A stretch of 64,000 nucleotides of DNA from JACVRW01 sp963846505 (GTDB lineage: Bacteria; Actinomycetota; Thermoleophilia; Solirubrobacterales; Thermoleophilaceae). The notes beneath the pieces were generated by a model that searched no databases, was not told the DNA's origin, and saw only the letters and a program-made list of their open reading frames with translations. Position numbers and translations under genes: made by a program. Where the stretch lies: positions 372,001 to 436,000 of the forward strand of contig CAWJWD010000001.1 in the NCBI GenBank assembly GCA_963846505.1, written 5' to 3'. Position 1 is the first letter of the stretch, and each line of letters opens with the position of its first letter. Positions 51,491-60,122 of this stretch are shown here, in pieces.

Positions 51491-51513
51491 GCCCGCCGAG
51501 TCGGGCAGCCCAC

Positions 51514-51541
51514 GCCGCGCGGACGCCCCGGTCCGCGCGGC
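51514..51541. terminator. hairpin after the VOC gene
   Basis: GCCGCGCGGAC and GTCCGCGCGGC form a perfect 11-bp stem with a GCCCCG loop, 24 bases after the stop codon; no T-tract. Confidence 0.7.
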
Positions 51542-51665
51542 GGGCTACGCCGTCGAGCCGGCTGCCTGCACCCCGTACTCCCACAGATCCGGGCTCGCGT
51601 CACGTTCCTCCTCCGGCCGGTGTCATGGAGATACCACCAACCACGCCCTTTGGAGGACGACGCTC

Positions 51666-52160
51666 ATGCAACCGCGAATCGACAACCCCGCGATGGCCCT
51701 TCCCGGCGCGATGCAGGGGCTGCACAAGCTCAGTTCCGCCGCCCAGCGCTCCGGCGTTCCCGCCACGACGCACTACCTGATCCACCTGCGCGCGAGCCAG
51801 ATCAACGGCTGCAGCGTCTGCGTCGACATGCACTCCCGCGAGCTCGAGCACGCGGGCGAGCCCGCCGAGCGGATCAACACGGTCGCGGTCTGGCGCGAGG
51901 CGCCGTACTTCACCGAAGCCGAGCGCGCCGCGCTCGCCCTGACCGAGGCCGTCACGCGCCTCGCCGACCGGCCCGATCCCGTTCCGGACGAGATCTGGGA
52001 CGAGGCCGCCCGGCACTACGACGAGCCCCAGCTCGCCGCGCTCGTGATCTCGATCGCGTCGATCAACGCCTGGAACCGGATCAACGCCAGCACGCGGCAG
52101 ATCACCGGCGAGTGGGTCGAGCAGCTGATCGCCAAGCAGCCGGCCGAACAGGCGGCGTGA
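51666..52160 (+). CDS. AhpD-like carboxymuconolactone decarboxylase family protein
   Basis: A 164-residue peroxidase-type protein. The AhpD core is LIHLRASQINGCSVCVDMHSREL with the active CxxC and the His three residues on, and GEPAERINTVAVWREAPYFTEAERAAL follows. The CxxC group acts in alkylhydroperoxide reduction. TTGGAGGACG stands before ATG 51666. Placed next to a SnoaL-tailed ECF sigma factor, this is the standard actinobacterial arrangement in which the sigma factor drives an AhpD-type gene. A perfect hairpin ends the transcript. Confidence 0.92.
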   Translation: MQPRIDNPAMALPGAMQGLHKLSSAAQRSGVPATTHYLIHLRASQINGCSVCVDMHSRELEHAGEPAERINTVAVWREAPYFTEAERAALALTEAVTRLADRPDPVPDEIWDEAARHYDEPQLAALVISIASINAWNRINASTRQITGEWVEQLIAKQPAEQAA

Positions 52161-52183
52161 TCCATCCAGCCGCCGACTCAAGA

Positions 52184-52218
52184 GGGCGGGCGGCCGCGAG
52201 TCTGCGCGCCGCCCGCCC
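52184..52218. terminator. hairpin after the AhpD-type gene
   Basis: GGGCGGGCGGC and GCCGCCCGCCC form a perfect 11-bp stem with a 13-base loop, 23 bases after the stop, followed by TTGG. It begins the 500-base stretch up to 52660. Confidence 0.75.
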
Positions 52219-52320
52219 TTGGAGCTAGGCCGAGGCGGGAGCCAGCTGCGCAGAGACCTCCGAACGCCCCTGCGACGACTCGACGCGCAGGAGGCGAGCG
52301 GCTGGGCTCGGCAAACCACC

Positions 52321-52551
52321 TCAGGGCTCGATCGGGCGCAGCGGTTCCGAGCCGTCCCACCCCTCAGCGCCGCTTCTCACCATCGCGAAGAAGCCGTGCA
52401 GACCCTCGTTGTCGACATGGATCTCGAAGGCGCAATGGTGCGGCTCGCCAAGCTGCGGTCTAAGCAGGTCCTCCGGCACGCTCTCTCCCATCGGTAGCTG
52501 CTCACGCTGCAGGATCGACCGGGACCCCATTGACCGGTCCCGCCCCTCCAT
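52321..52551 (-). CDS. possible small protein (76 aa) in the long intergenic stretch
   Basis: The frame from ATG 52551 encodes 76 residues with a natural-looking composition (PHHCAFEIHVDNEGLHGFF, two His, one Cys, acidic C-terminus). CGAGGAGCG lies about 8 bases before the ATG. No family recognised. Apart from this and the hairpin at 52184-52218, I see nothing in 52161-52659. Because GC-rich DNA gives many chance frames, the call is weak. Confidence 0.35.
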   Translation of the reverse strand: MEGRDRSMGSRSILQREQLPMGESVPEDLLRPQLGEPHHCAFEIHVDNEGLHGFFAMVRSGAEGWDGSEPLRPIEP

Positions 52552-52659
52552 GCGTCTCGCTCCTCGCGGGAAGCTAACCACTCGCTCGGGCCAGCCGGGT
52601 TCGGCGGCGCTCCCCCGGGTAGATCAAGCCTTCTGCACCAGTCCAAGGAGGGTTTCGCA

Positions 52660-54459
52660 ATGGTGCTTCAGCACCTGTCCCAGCGTGTGGCGGTCGTGGC
52701 CGGTTGCTGCGCGCTGCTCGTCCTCGCAGCAGCCGCGGCGCGACCGAGCGACGCCGCTGCCGCCCCGTGCACGATCAGTAGCAACGACGCGGTGATCGTC
52801 GGTACGTCGCAATCCGACGTGATCTGCGCCGGCGACGGCGCCAACGTCATCTACGGCGGCCTGCTCGACGACGAGATCTACGGCGGCGGCGGCAACGACG
52901 TGCTGATCGGCGGCCACGGCACCGATCTCCTGCACGGCCAGACCGGCAACGACGTGCTGCGCGGCGGCACGAACCGCGACTGCTACGTCGGCGGCGACGG
53001 CACCGACACGGCCAGCTTCGCCAGCTTCACCCCCAGCGGCTCCGACGGCAGCGGCAACCCGAGCACCGGCGGCGTCAGAGTCGATCTGAAGGTCGGCAGC
53101 TTCGGGGCCGACCCGCCGCCTACGTGCGAGGGCTTCGACGGCACCGGCGTCGCGGAGGGCGAGGGCGCCAACGAGGAGCTCGTGGGCATCGAGAACATCG
53201 TCGGCAGCGCCTTCAACGACGACCTCGAGGCCGCCGACAACGGCTCCAACGACATCCGCGGCGCCGGTGGTGACGACGTTCTGCGTGGCCACAGCAGCGG
53301 TGCGGTCGACGACGGCCTGCGCGGCGAGTCCGGTAGAGACGAGTGCCGCAACAACGGCGTCGTGGTCCAGTGCACCGACGGGCCCGAGGGCTCGTCCCGC
53401 CCGGCGGCCCCGCACGCCTACGTCGAGAACCGCGGCGCCGACTCGGGCGTCGTCGTGCTCGGACGCCAGGGCAGCGACCCGGACACGCTCGCGGTCACGC
53501 GTCCGTCCTCGACCCAGGTGCGCATCGACTTCGACGAGCAGCCGACGGCGACGACGTCGTGTCCAAGAACGGGCGCGCTGACGCTCACCTGCACGATCTC
53601 GGCGCCACGCTACGTGGTGTCCTGGGGTGACTTCGGCAACGACACCATGTCGATCGGCACCAGCGGGATCCTCTTCCCGATCGAGGCCAGCCTCGACGTC
53701 AACGGCGGGCCCGGCAACGACGTCGTGACCGGCGGCCCGGACCGCGACATCCTCTACACCGGCGAGGGCGGCGCCGACCAGCTCTACGGCAACGCCGGCA
53801 CCGACGCCCTCATCAGCGAGGGCGACCCCGTCGGCTCCGGCGGCGACTACCTCGCCGGCGGCGACGACAACGACCAGCTCGTGACCGACAACGCCTGCGC
53901 CGGACACGTCCTCTGGGGCGGCAACGACACCGGCACCGGCGCGGCCGGCGACATCATCGGCTTCGCCCGCCAGACCACCCTCAGGCTGCCGGGCAACGCG
54001 CGCGGCGTCTGGGCCCAGCTCGGCGTCGGACCGCCTCCCGGCCAGGATCCGCTCACGACCGCGGGCGACGCGTACGCGATCCCCGAGCCGGGCGGCTGCG
54101 TCCACTCGAAGATCCTCGGCGGCGGCGAGATCCTCGAGGGCACCAGCCAGCAGGATCAGCTGCGCGGCAACGACGCCCCCAACGAGATCTGGGGCCGCGC
54201 CGGCACCGACACCGTCTTCGGATTCGGCGGCAACGACGTGCTCCACGGCCACGACCAGGCCGATGTCGTCTACGGCAACGAGGGCAACGATACCGTCTGG
54301 GGCGAGGACGGCGTCGACGAGCTCTACGGCGGCGACGGCTCGGACAAGCTCCGCGCCCAGGACAACCGCACCGACGCGGCGGTGAATTGCGGCGGCGGCG
54401 CCGACTACGCCGTCGAGGCCGATCCCAACGACCCGGTGGTCAGCTGCAACGAGCTGTAG
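52660..54459 (+). CDS. secreted RTX-like calcium-binding repeat protein
   Basis: A 599-residue exported protein, ATG 52660 behind AAGGAGGG. Signal peptide to about residue 33 (VAVVAGCCALLVLAAAAA). Haemolysin-type nonapeptide repeats (GGxGxDxUx) appear in three clusters: residues about 55-115 (IYGGGGNDVLIGGHGTD), 345-400 (NGGPGNDVVTGGPDRD) and 485-565 (IWGRAGTDTVFGFGGND). These form calcium-bound beta-rolls. Between them are beta-strand regions with paired Cys and no catalytic motif. No type I secretion genes are adjacent and the signal peptide implies Sec export, as in many Gram-positive RTX-like proteins. Probably a surface or matrix protein. Confidence 0.88.
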   Translation: MVLQHLSQRVAVVAGCCALLVLAAAAARPSDAAAAPCTISSNDAVIVGTSQSDVICAGDGANVIYGGLLDDEIYGGGGNDVLIGGHGTDLLHGQTGNDVLRGGTNRDCYVGGDGTDTASFASFTPSGSDGSGNPSTGGVRVDLKVGSFGADPPPTCEGFDGTGVAEGEGANEELVGIENIVGSAFNDDLEAADNGSNDIRGAGGDDVLRGHSSGAVDDGLRGESGRDECRNNGVVVQCTDGPEGSSRPAAPHAYVENRGADSGVVVLGRQGSDPDTLAVTRPSSTQVRIDFDEQPTATTSCPRTGALTLTCTISAPRYVVSWGDFGNDTMSIGTSGILFPIEASLDVNGGPGNDVVTGGPDRDILYTGEGGADQLYGNAGTDALISEGDPVGSGGDYLAGGDDNDQLVTDNACAGHVLWGGNDTGTGAAGDIIGFARQTTLRLPGNARGVWAQLGVGPPPGQDPLTTAGDAYAIPEPGGCVHSKILGGGEILEGTSQQDQLRGNDAPNEIWGRAGTDTVFGFGGNDVLHGHDQADVVYGNEGNDTVWGEDGVDELYGGDGSDKLRAQDNRTDAAVNCGGGADYAVEADPNDPVVSCNEL

Positions 54460-54477
54460 CGGCAGCCGGTACGTGGC

Positions 54478-54503
54478 AGGGCGGGCGCACCCGCGCCCGC
54501 CCT
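54478..54503. terminator. hairpin after the RTX-like gene
   Basis: AGGGCGGGCGC and GCGCCCGCCCT form a perfect 11-bp stem with an ACCC loop, 18 bases after the stop codon. Confidence 0.75.
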
Positions 54504-54615
54504 CGCCGCAGAGATCCGCTCCATCCGCCCCGCCGCCTACTGTCATCCCTCACCCAAAAATCGGCCCCGGCGCTGCGCTAACAGCCCGGGGCCCGGCACA
54601 GGAAGGTTGATTCCT

Positions 54616-54900
54616 ATGCATTCGCAGCCTAACCCGGCCGCTGCGGCCGGCACCGCCGAGGTCAGCTTCGACGAGGCGCTCCTCGGCCTCCTGATCGACA
54701 ACCACCCCGGCCTCTGGAGCCTCGCCGAGCTGACCCGCTCGCTGACCTCCAGCGCCCAGACCGCCAACGGCGAAGACCTACCCACCCACGACACCGAGGA
54801 CGCCATCGAGCGCCTCTACGCCGCCGGCCTCATCCACCGCATCGGCACCTACGTCTTCGCCACCCGCGCCGCGCATACCGCACAGCGCCTGGCGAACTAA
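54616..54900 (+). CDS. small winged-helix-like protein
   Basis: A 94-residue protein. After 15 Ala/Pro-rich residues it reads like a compact winged helix: LGLLIDNHPGLWSLAELTRSL, a linker, then EDAIERLYAAGLIHRIGTYVFATRAA. Proteins with this RLYAAGLIHR-type ending are common as stand-alone small genes in some Actinobacteria; their targets are unknown. ATG 54616 is preceded by AGGAAGGTTG, a good ribosome-binding site. It lies between two strong hairpins and so forms its own transcript. Confidence 0.72.
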   Translation: MHSQPNPAAAAGTAEVSFDEALLGLLIDNHPGLWSLAELTRSLTSSAQTANGEDLPTHDTEDAIERLYAAGLIHRIGTYVFATRAAHTAQRLAN

Positions 54901-54919
54901 GCACCACCTCGCAGCACTC

Positions 54920-54950
54920 CGGGGCGCCGCACAGAGCAGCCGGCGCCCCG
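54920..54950. terminator. hairpin between convergent genes
   Basis: CGGGGCGCCG and CGGCGCCCCG form a perfect 10-bp stem with an 11-base loop, between the ends of the winged-helix-like gene and the TetR gene at 54964. Confidence 0.65.
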
Positions 54951-54963
54951 CTAGGTGTCTCGC

Positions 54964-55539
54964 TCAGCGCTCGGGCAGGACCCTGCCCAGGCGAGCTTGG
55001 GCAGCCTCCATGCGCTGGCCATCGATCGCCAGAGCCGGGTCGAGCAGGCCCTGGAACAGGAGGCCGTTGAAGAGCGCGAGCACCAGGCCGCCGGCGTCGT
55101 CTCCAGCCTGGTCGTCGCCTAAGCCGAGCACCGTGGCGACGTCGGTGCGCGAGCGGGCGTAGCCGGCGGTCAGCAGCTCGCGCACGCGTGCGTCGTGCTG
55201 GGCCTTGGCGAGCGCGGCGAGGAAGTTGCGCGCGAGCCCGGCGTGACGCTGGCTGGTCTCCTCCAGAGCCGCGAACGCGCGCTGGAAGCGGACGGCGGGC
55301 GTGTCGTCGGCGAGCTCGCCCAACCGCGCATCGATCTCGACGAGCCAACGGTCGAGGCCAAGGATCACGGCCTCGGTGACGAGGTCGTCCTTCGAGCCGA
55401 AGTGGTAGGCGATCGACGCCAGGTTGGCTCCGGACTCCTCGGCGATCGCCCGCGCCGTCACACGCTCGGGCGGCAGTCGCTCGAGGCAGCGCAGCGTCCC
55501 CTCGATCAGGAGCTCGCGGTTGCTGTGTTGCGGGCTCAT
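54964..55539 (-). CDS. TetR family regulator
   Basis: A 191-residue TetR protein beginning MSPQHSNRELLIEGTLRCLE. The HTH is RVTARAIAEESGANLASIAYHFGSKDDL (about residues 26-53). The helical ligand domain is of the TetR_C_17 kind (LDRWLVEIDARLGEL ... LARNFLAALAKAQHD). It diverges from the DoxX-like gene with 37 bases between start codons, and an imperfect palindrome in this gap is the likely operator for both. The ligand is unknown. Confidence 0.92.
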   Translation of the reverse strand: MSPQHSNRELLIEGTLRCLERLPPERVTARAIAEESGANLASIAYHFGSKDDLVTEAVILGLDRWLVEIDARLGELADDTPAVRFQRAFAALEETSQRHAGLARNFLAALAKAQHDARVRELLTAGYARSRTDVATVLGLGDDQAGDDAGGLVLALFNGLLFQGLLDPALAIDGQRMEAAQARLGRVLPER

Positions 55540-55550
55540 GATATGACGAA

Positions 55551-55568
55551 TCTATACATTTGTTTAGA
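55551..55568. promoter_or_regulatory. imperfect TetR operator (TCTAnACAnnTGTnTAGA)
   Basis: TCTATACATTTGTTTAGA is palindromic at 14 of 18 positions and stands out as AT-rich in GC-rich DNA. It lies between the divergent TetR (55539) and DoxX-like (55577) start codons. Confidence 0.7.
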
Positions 55569-55576
55569 ATCAACCC

Positions 55577-55927
55577 ATGGATCTCGCTGCCGCCATCGTC
55601 TCGCTCCTGCTCGCCGCACTGCTCACTTTCGCGGCCGTCCGCAAGCGCAGCCACGAGCCCGTGGTCGTCGCCACCTACACCCGCGTCGGCGTTCCCGAGG
55701 ACAAGCTCGACATCCTCGCCTACATCCTGCTCGCCGGCGCGGCCGGTCTGACGCTCGGGCTCGTCTGGGCACCGGTCGGCATCGCCGCCGCCGCCGGAGT
55801 CGTCACCTACTTCGCGCTCGCCATCGCATCCCACATCCGCGCCGACGACATCGCCAATCTGCCAACGCCGCTGACCATCGAGCTGCTCGCCATCGCCGCG
55901 CTGACGCTGCGACTCGCGACCCTCTGA
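55577..55927 (+). CDS. DoxX-like family membrane protein
   Basis: A 116-residue protein with four membrane helices (LAAAIVSLLLAALLTFAAV, ILAYILLAGAAGLTLGLVW, VGIAAAAGVVTYFALAIAS, LTIELLAIAALTLRLATL). The pattern VRKRSHEP...LGVPEDKLDILAYI is typical of DoxX-like proteins, which are linked to quinone or oxidant metabolism in some organisms. ATG 55577 follows the TetR operator by 8 bases, so the message is nearly leaderless. It is the likely target of the divergent TetR. Confidence 0.85.
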   Translation: MDLAAAIVSLLLAALLTFAAVRKRSHEPVVVATYTRVGVPEDKLDILAYILLAGAAGLTLGLVWAPVGIAAAAGVVTYFALAIASHIRADDIANLPTPLTIELLAIAALTLRLATL

Positions 55928-56002
55928 ACCCAACAGCAAGCCCAACAGTTGAGAGTGACAACCGGGCGAGCAGCAGGGACCTACAGTCCCGCATAGGCGC
56001 CC

Positions 56003-58297
56003 TCAGCAGATGACGGGCTCGTCGAGATTTTCTCTCGTGTTGTTGCCCTCGTCGGACTCCGGCACCACGTTGCTCGAATCGGCCACGGCAGTCCAGTTGC
56101 CGTCACACGAGCCGCTCATGTAGGGCATCGTCGCCGACGCGCCGGCAGCCAGTCCCGCGAACTGCACCGAGTTCCGCACTACAGGTCCGTTGTAGACCGT
56201 GACGGTGAACGGCCCGGCAGCCACGGTGCCCTGATTCTTGACCGTGACGTCCCCGAAGGTCAGCCTGGTGACGACGAGATCGGCGTCGCCCGACGGCCCT
56301 GGCGGAGGTGGCGGCGGCGGGGTGGGGTCCGGGGGCGGAACGGGCGGCGGGGGCGGGTCCACATCGAAGGTGAGCAGGCGGTAGGTCGCGCGCGCCTTGT
56401 CGCCGTTGTCCAGCGCGAGCCGGCCGCGCAGCCGGGCGCCGCCCGTGACCTGCCGCCTCACGGCAGTGCCGAGCCGGTACGCGATCGGCAGCGAGGTGTG
56501 GCGGTCGAAGAGGTTCAGGTCGCCCGTGTCCTGGGGGCCAAAGTCGTCCTCCCGCAGCTGGATCCAGACCGGGATCACGTCAGAGGTGCGGTGATCCCGG
56601 GTCAGGCCCGAGGCGGTCCAGACGCGGCGGGAGTTCTCGAGCCAGCGGTCGATGCTGCGGTCGCGCACCAGGGTCCGGCCGTTGACCTTCAGGGTCACGC
56701 CGTGCAGGAACCAGCCGCCGGCGATGCCGTCCCTGCTCTTCTCGATCGAGACGCGGCTGATGTCCCCGACCGTGAGCCCGTCCCGAGTCGCCGTTCCGAT
56801 CGGCACGCTGTAGGTGTCGTCGTCGCCGCGCTCGAAGTCGTCGTAGAGGCGCTTGTCGAGCGAGAAGCGGTGGCGCCCGACGTTCAGGTAGATGTCGTCG
56901 TCGGTACCCGCGGAGCTGCGCCCGCCGGTCTCGATGCGAACGGTCATCGACTCCACCGGCGTGCTCTCGCGCTGGATGGTCGGCACGGAGCGAATCCAGG
57001 TGAACGGCGCATAGGAACCCGGGAAGCTGAAGGAGTCCTTGCCGTTGATGACCGTCGACGTGTACGGCTGCCCGTCCATGCGGGCGTTCGCGTAGATGTC
57101 GGCCGAGCCGACCAGGTCGCCCAGATCGATGCCCCGGTACTTGAGGATCTCGAGCTTCACGAAGCGGGTGAACACCTGGTCGGTCCGGCTCGAGGGCAGG
57201 TCCGGCATGCTGATCGGCTCGGTCGGGTACTCCCGGTATGCCCCGATGTACTCGTTGAACGCCTTGCGGTACGGCGTGGGCCCGCGGTCGTGGAAGTCGC
57301 CGAGCGCGAGGCGCAGGCTCGAGACGCTGCCCGCCTTGCCGGTGCGCTCCCCGCACTTGAACGGCAGGCACGGTTCCCCGCCGCCCTGCCAGTGGCCGCT
57401 GAAGATCGAGATCTCCTCGGCGCCCGCCACGTCGTGCCGCAGCGCCGCGGTGCCGCGCAGCGACATCGCGCGCTTCCACAGCGGCTCGTTGCCCAGCCAG
57501 GTCCGGACCGCGCGAATCCACTGTCGCGTGGCGAAGTAGGCGGTGACGTACGCCTCCTGATACTTCGGGCGGCCCGGCCAGTCCTTGTTGAGGCCGCCTC
57601 GGAGGTGCCTGTTCTTGTCCGACTGCCAGTTGCCGTGTCCGCGGGGGATGCCCTTCACCCCCGTGTAGACCGCGCGATTGCCTACCAGCTGCGCTCGCAC
57701 CTGCGGCGGCACGTCGAACCAGGTCGGCGTCTCGCCGAACCCGAGCGAGGACACGCCGGGGCCGCCGCGCCCGTCCTCCGCCGAAGGATCCTCCACCCAG
57801 TTGCTGTGCGTGTAGAAGTCCTGGACGGAATGCAGCGAGATTCCGAGCACGGCCATGACCTCGAGCGGGTCGGGGCGGTTCTGCCGTCCGGCGTACTGGA
57901 CCCACTTGCGCGTGAGGAACATCAGGCGCTGCCATTCCTTGTCGACGCCCGCGGTGGTCGACAGGTTCGGCATCCCGATCTGGCGGGCCTCGGCGTCGAA
58001 GTGCATCCGCCGGGCCCCCTCGACCCATTGGTGGAGCCAGTCCTCGCGGTTGAATCCGAACCGGGTGAGGCCGATGAGGGCGTTGGCGTGCCCGGAGTAC
58101 GGGTTGTCGTCCGGGTTCGTGTAGTAGTCGACGAACCAGTTGTCGACCATGCCGACGTCCGCGGCCGCCGCGCTGAACCCCTCGGCGGTGAGCGCGTCCC
58201 GGGTCATGTCGGCGTGAGGACCGGTGTCGAACGCATGCGCGGAGCCCGGAGCAAGGCACAGCCCCAGCACGAACGCGATCGCAATCAGCCGGCGCAC
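56003..58297 (-). CDS. secreted HET-C-like protein with PLAT and CARDB domains
   Basis: A 764-residue exported protein starting at GTG 58297. Signal peptide: RRLIAIAFVLGLCLAPGSAHA. Residues 25-330 contain a His-rich Het-C/phospholipase-C-like helical domain (DTGPHADMTRDAL at the start; VLGISLHSVQDFYTHSNWVE). Residues about 430-530 form a PLAT/LH2 lipid-binding beta sandwich (MTVRIETGG...GTDDDIYLNVG). A Pro-rich linker (about 640-665) precedes a C-terminal CARDB domain (ADLVVTRLTFGDVTVKNQG). The combination suggests a secreted lipid-active enzyme or toxin. It diverges from the cNMP/TrxR-like gene; 58 bases separate their starts. Confidence 0.82.
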   Translation of the reverse strand: MRRLIAIAFVLGLCLAPGSAHAFDTGPHADMTRDALTAEGFSAAAADVGMVDNWFVDYYTNPDDNPYSGHANALIGLTRFGFNREDWLHQWVEGARRMHFDAEARQIGMPNLSTTAGVDKEWQRLMFLTRKWVQYAGRQNRPDPLEVMAVLGISLHSVQDFYTHSNWVEDPSAEDGRGGPGVSSLGFGETPTWFDVPPQVRAQLVGNRAVYTGVKGIPRGHGNWQSDKNRHLRGGLNKDWPGRPKYQEAYVTAYFATRQWIRAVRTWLGNEPLWKRAMSLRGTAALRHDVAGAEEISIFSGHWQGGGEPCLPFKCGERTGKAGSVSSLRLALGDFHDRGPTPYRKAFNEYIGAYREYPTEPISMPDLPSSRTDQVFTRFVKLEILKYRGIDLGDLVGSADIYANARMDGQPYTSTVINGKDSFSFPGSYAPFTWIRSVPTIQRESTPVESMTVRIETGGRSSAGTDDDIYLNVGRHRFSLDKRLYDDFERGDDDTYSVPIGTATRDGLTVGDISRVSIEKSRDGIAGGWFLHGVTLKVNGRTLVRDRSIDRWLENSRRVWTASGLTRDHRTSDVIPVWIQLREDDFGPQDTGDLNLFDRHTSLPIAYRLGTAVRRQVTGGARLRGRLALDNGDKARATYRLLTFDVDPPPPPVPPPDPTPPPPPPPGPSGDADLVVTRLTFGDVTVKNQGTVAAGPFTVTVYNGPVVRNSVQFAGLAAGASATMPYMSGSCDGNWTAVADSSNVVPESDEGNNTRENLDEPVIC

Positions 58298-58354
58298 GGG
58301 ATGGACCCTCTCACGTCCACCGGCGGCAGACCAACTGGCGGGTAGCCTCAACCC

Positions 58355-60037
58355 ATGGCCGAGATCCTCACGATTCGCAGCGAGCGCTTCCCGGACCTCG
58401 CCGACGCGGTCATCTACCCGCGCCTGTCCGACGCCAAGCTGGCGTGGCTGCGCGAACGGGGCGGCGAGCCGCGGTCGTTCGAGCCCGGCGAGGTGCTCTA
58501 TGAGCACGCGGTGCGCGACGCGCCGTTCTTCGTGCTCGAGCGCGGCCTGGTCGAGTTCGTCGATCGCAAGCCGGGCAAGGACGTGCACGTCGCCCAGGCC
58601 GACGGCGGCACCTTCATCGGCGACATCGCGATCTTCACGGGCGAGCCGACGATCAGCGCCTGCGTGGCGATCGAGCCGACCGACACGCTCGTCTTCGACC
58701 GCGGAGGGCTGCGCGAGCTGGTCGCCCGCTGGCCGGAGCTGGGCGAGCACATCTTCGAGACGCTGCTCGCCCGTCGCGCCTGGCACGAGGCCGAGGGCCA
58801 CGGCGTGATGCGGCTGATCGCACCGCGCGGCTCGCGGCGCGCGTTCGAGGTGCGCGACCTGCTCGAGCGCAACCTGCTGCCGGTCCGCTACTACGACGTC
58901 GACACCGACGCCGAGAGCGCCCAGATGCTCGAGTGGCTGGAGATCCCGCGCGAGGAGACGCCGGTGCTCGTCCACGCGCGCAACGTGATGCGCAACCCGT
59001 CGGCGGCGCAGGTCGCCCGTTCGCTCGGGCTGCGCGCCGAGGTCGACGGTCGCCGCTTCGACCTCGCGGTGCTGGGCGCCGGGCCGGCGGGCCTGGCGGC
59101 TGCGGTCTACGGCGGCTCGGAGGGGCTGAGCACCTTCGTCGCCGAGTCGTGGGCGCCGGGCGGCCAGGCCGGGACGAGCTCGCGGATCGAGAACTACCTC
59201 GGCTTCCCCGCCGGGATCGGCGGTCGCGACCTGACCACGCGCGCGACGCTGCAGGCGCGCCGCTTCGACGCGGTGCTGTCGAGCTTCCATCGCGCCGTCG
59301 AGCTGGCCGACGGACCCGAGGGGCTGGTGCGGGTCGACCTCGACGACGGCCAGCACGTGCTCGCCCGCTCGCTGGTGATGGCGACCGGGGCGCGCTGGCG
59401 CGAGCTCGACGCCGAGGGCATCGACCGCTTCCGCGGCGCCGGCGTCTACCACGCCGCGATGCCCAGCGACGCCGAACGCTCGCGCGACCGCGACGTGATC
59501 GTCGTCGGCGGCGGCAACTCGGCGGGCCAGGCGGCGATCAACCTCTCCCGCTACGCCCGCAGCGTGCGCGTCGTCGTCCGCGGCTCGACGCTCGAGTCGA
59601 CGATGTCGCACTACCTCGTCGACCGCCTCGAGCGCTCGCCGAACCTCGAGGTGATGACCGAGACCGAGCTGACCGCCGTCCACGGCACGACGACGGTCGA
59701 GTCGGCGACCCTGCGCGACCGCCGCGACGGCGCGACCGAGGAGGTCGACTGCAGCGCGGTCTACGTGATGATCGGCGCCGACCCCTGCACCGAGGCGTCG
59801 GAGGGGATCCTCGCCGTCGACCCCGCCGGCTACCTGCTCTGCGGCGACGGCGCGACGACCTGCACCAGCCACCTGCGCTGGCCGCTCGCCGACCGCGAGC
59901 CGCACATGCTCGAGACCGTCCGCCCCGGCGTCTTCGCCGCCGGCGACGTCCGCGCCGGCGCGTCGAAGCGGGTCGCGGGCGCCGTCGGCGACGGCGCCCT
60001 CGTCGTCCGCTTCGCCCACGACGTGCTCGCGGGCTGA
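58355..60037 (+). CDS. cNMP-binding domain fused to thioredoxin-reductase-like flavoprotein without CxxC
   Basis: A 560-residue fusion. Residues 15-130 form a cyclic-nucleotide-binding domain (FEPGEVLYEHAVRDAPFFVLERG). Residues 150-215 resemble a thioredoxin- or glutaredoxin-type fold. Residues 228-560 are FAD/NAD(P) reductase (VLGAGPAGLAAAVYGGSEG, then VVGGGNSAGQAAINLS and VFAAGDVRAG). The redox CxxC of thioredoxin reductases (usually near CATC) is absent: the segment reads GVYHAAMPSDAERS. It cannot reduce thioredoxin in the usual way; a ferredoxin-NADP reductase-like or sensing role is possible. Confidence 0.88.
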   Translation: MAEILTIRSERFPDLADAVIYPRLSDAKLAWLRERGGEPRSFEPGEVLYEHAVRDAPFFVLERGLVEFVDRKPGKDVHVAQADGGTFIGDIAIFTGEPTISACVAIEPTDTLVFDRGGLRELVARWPELGEHIFETLLARRAWHEAEGHGVMRLIAPRGSRRAFEVRDLLERNLLPVRYYDVDTDAESAQMLEWLEIPREETPVLVHARNVMRNPSAAQVARSLGLRAEVDGRRFDLAVLGAGPAGLAAAVYGGSEGLSTFVAESWAPGGQAGTSSRIENYLGFPAGIGGRDLTTRATLQARRFDAVLSSFHRAVELADGPEGLVRVDLDDGQHVLARSLVMATGARWRELDAEGIDRFRGAGVYHAAMPSDAERSRDRDVIVVGGGNSAGQAAINLSRYARSVRVVVRGSTLESTMSHYLVDRLERSPNLEVMTETELTAVHGTTTVESATLRDRRDGATEEVDCSAVYVMIGADPCTEASEGILAVDPAGYLLCGDGATTCTSHLRWPLADREPHMLETVRPGVFAAGDVRAGASKRVAGAVGDGALVVRFAHDVLAG

Positions 60038-60122
60038 CTGGATCAGGCCGGTCGTAGGGATCCCGTGCGCCAGCGCAGCGCGACCGGGATGCCGATCGCC
60101 CAGCCGGCGCGCTCGACGTCGC

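Noticed and set aside
52840..52990. Tandem-like GGCGGC/GACGAC DNA repeats
   Set aside because: These are codons of the RTX-like Gly-Asp repeats, not a separate repeat element.
56280..56365. Run of GGCGGC/GGGGC looking like a simple repeat
   Set aside because: It encodes the Pro-rich linker of the secreted protein on the minus strand.
58298..60019. Upstream extension of the HET-C-like gene to 60019
   Set aside because: It runs antisense through the cNMP/TrxR-like gene, and a signal peptide starts cleanly at GTG 58297.
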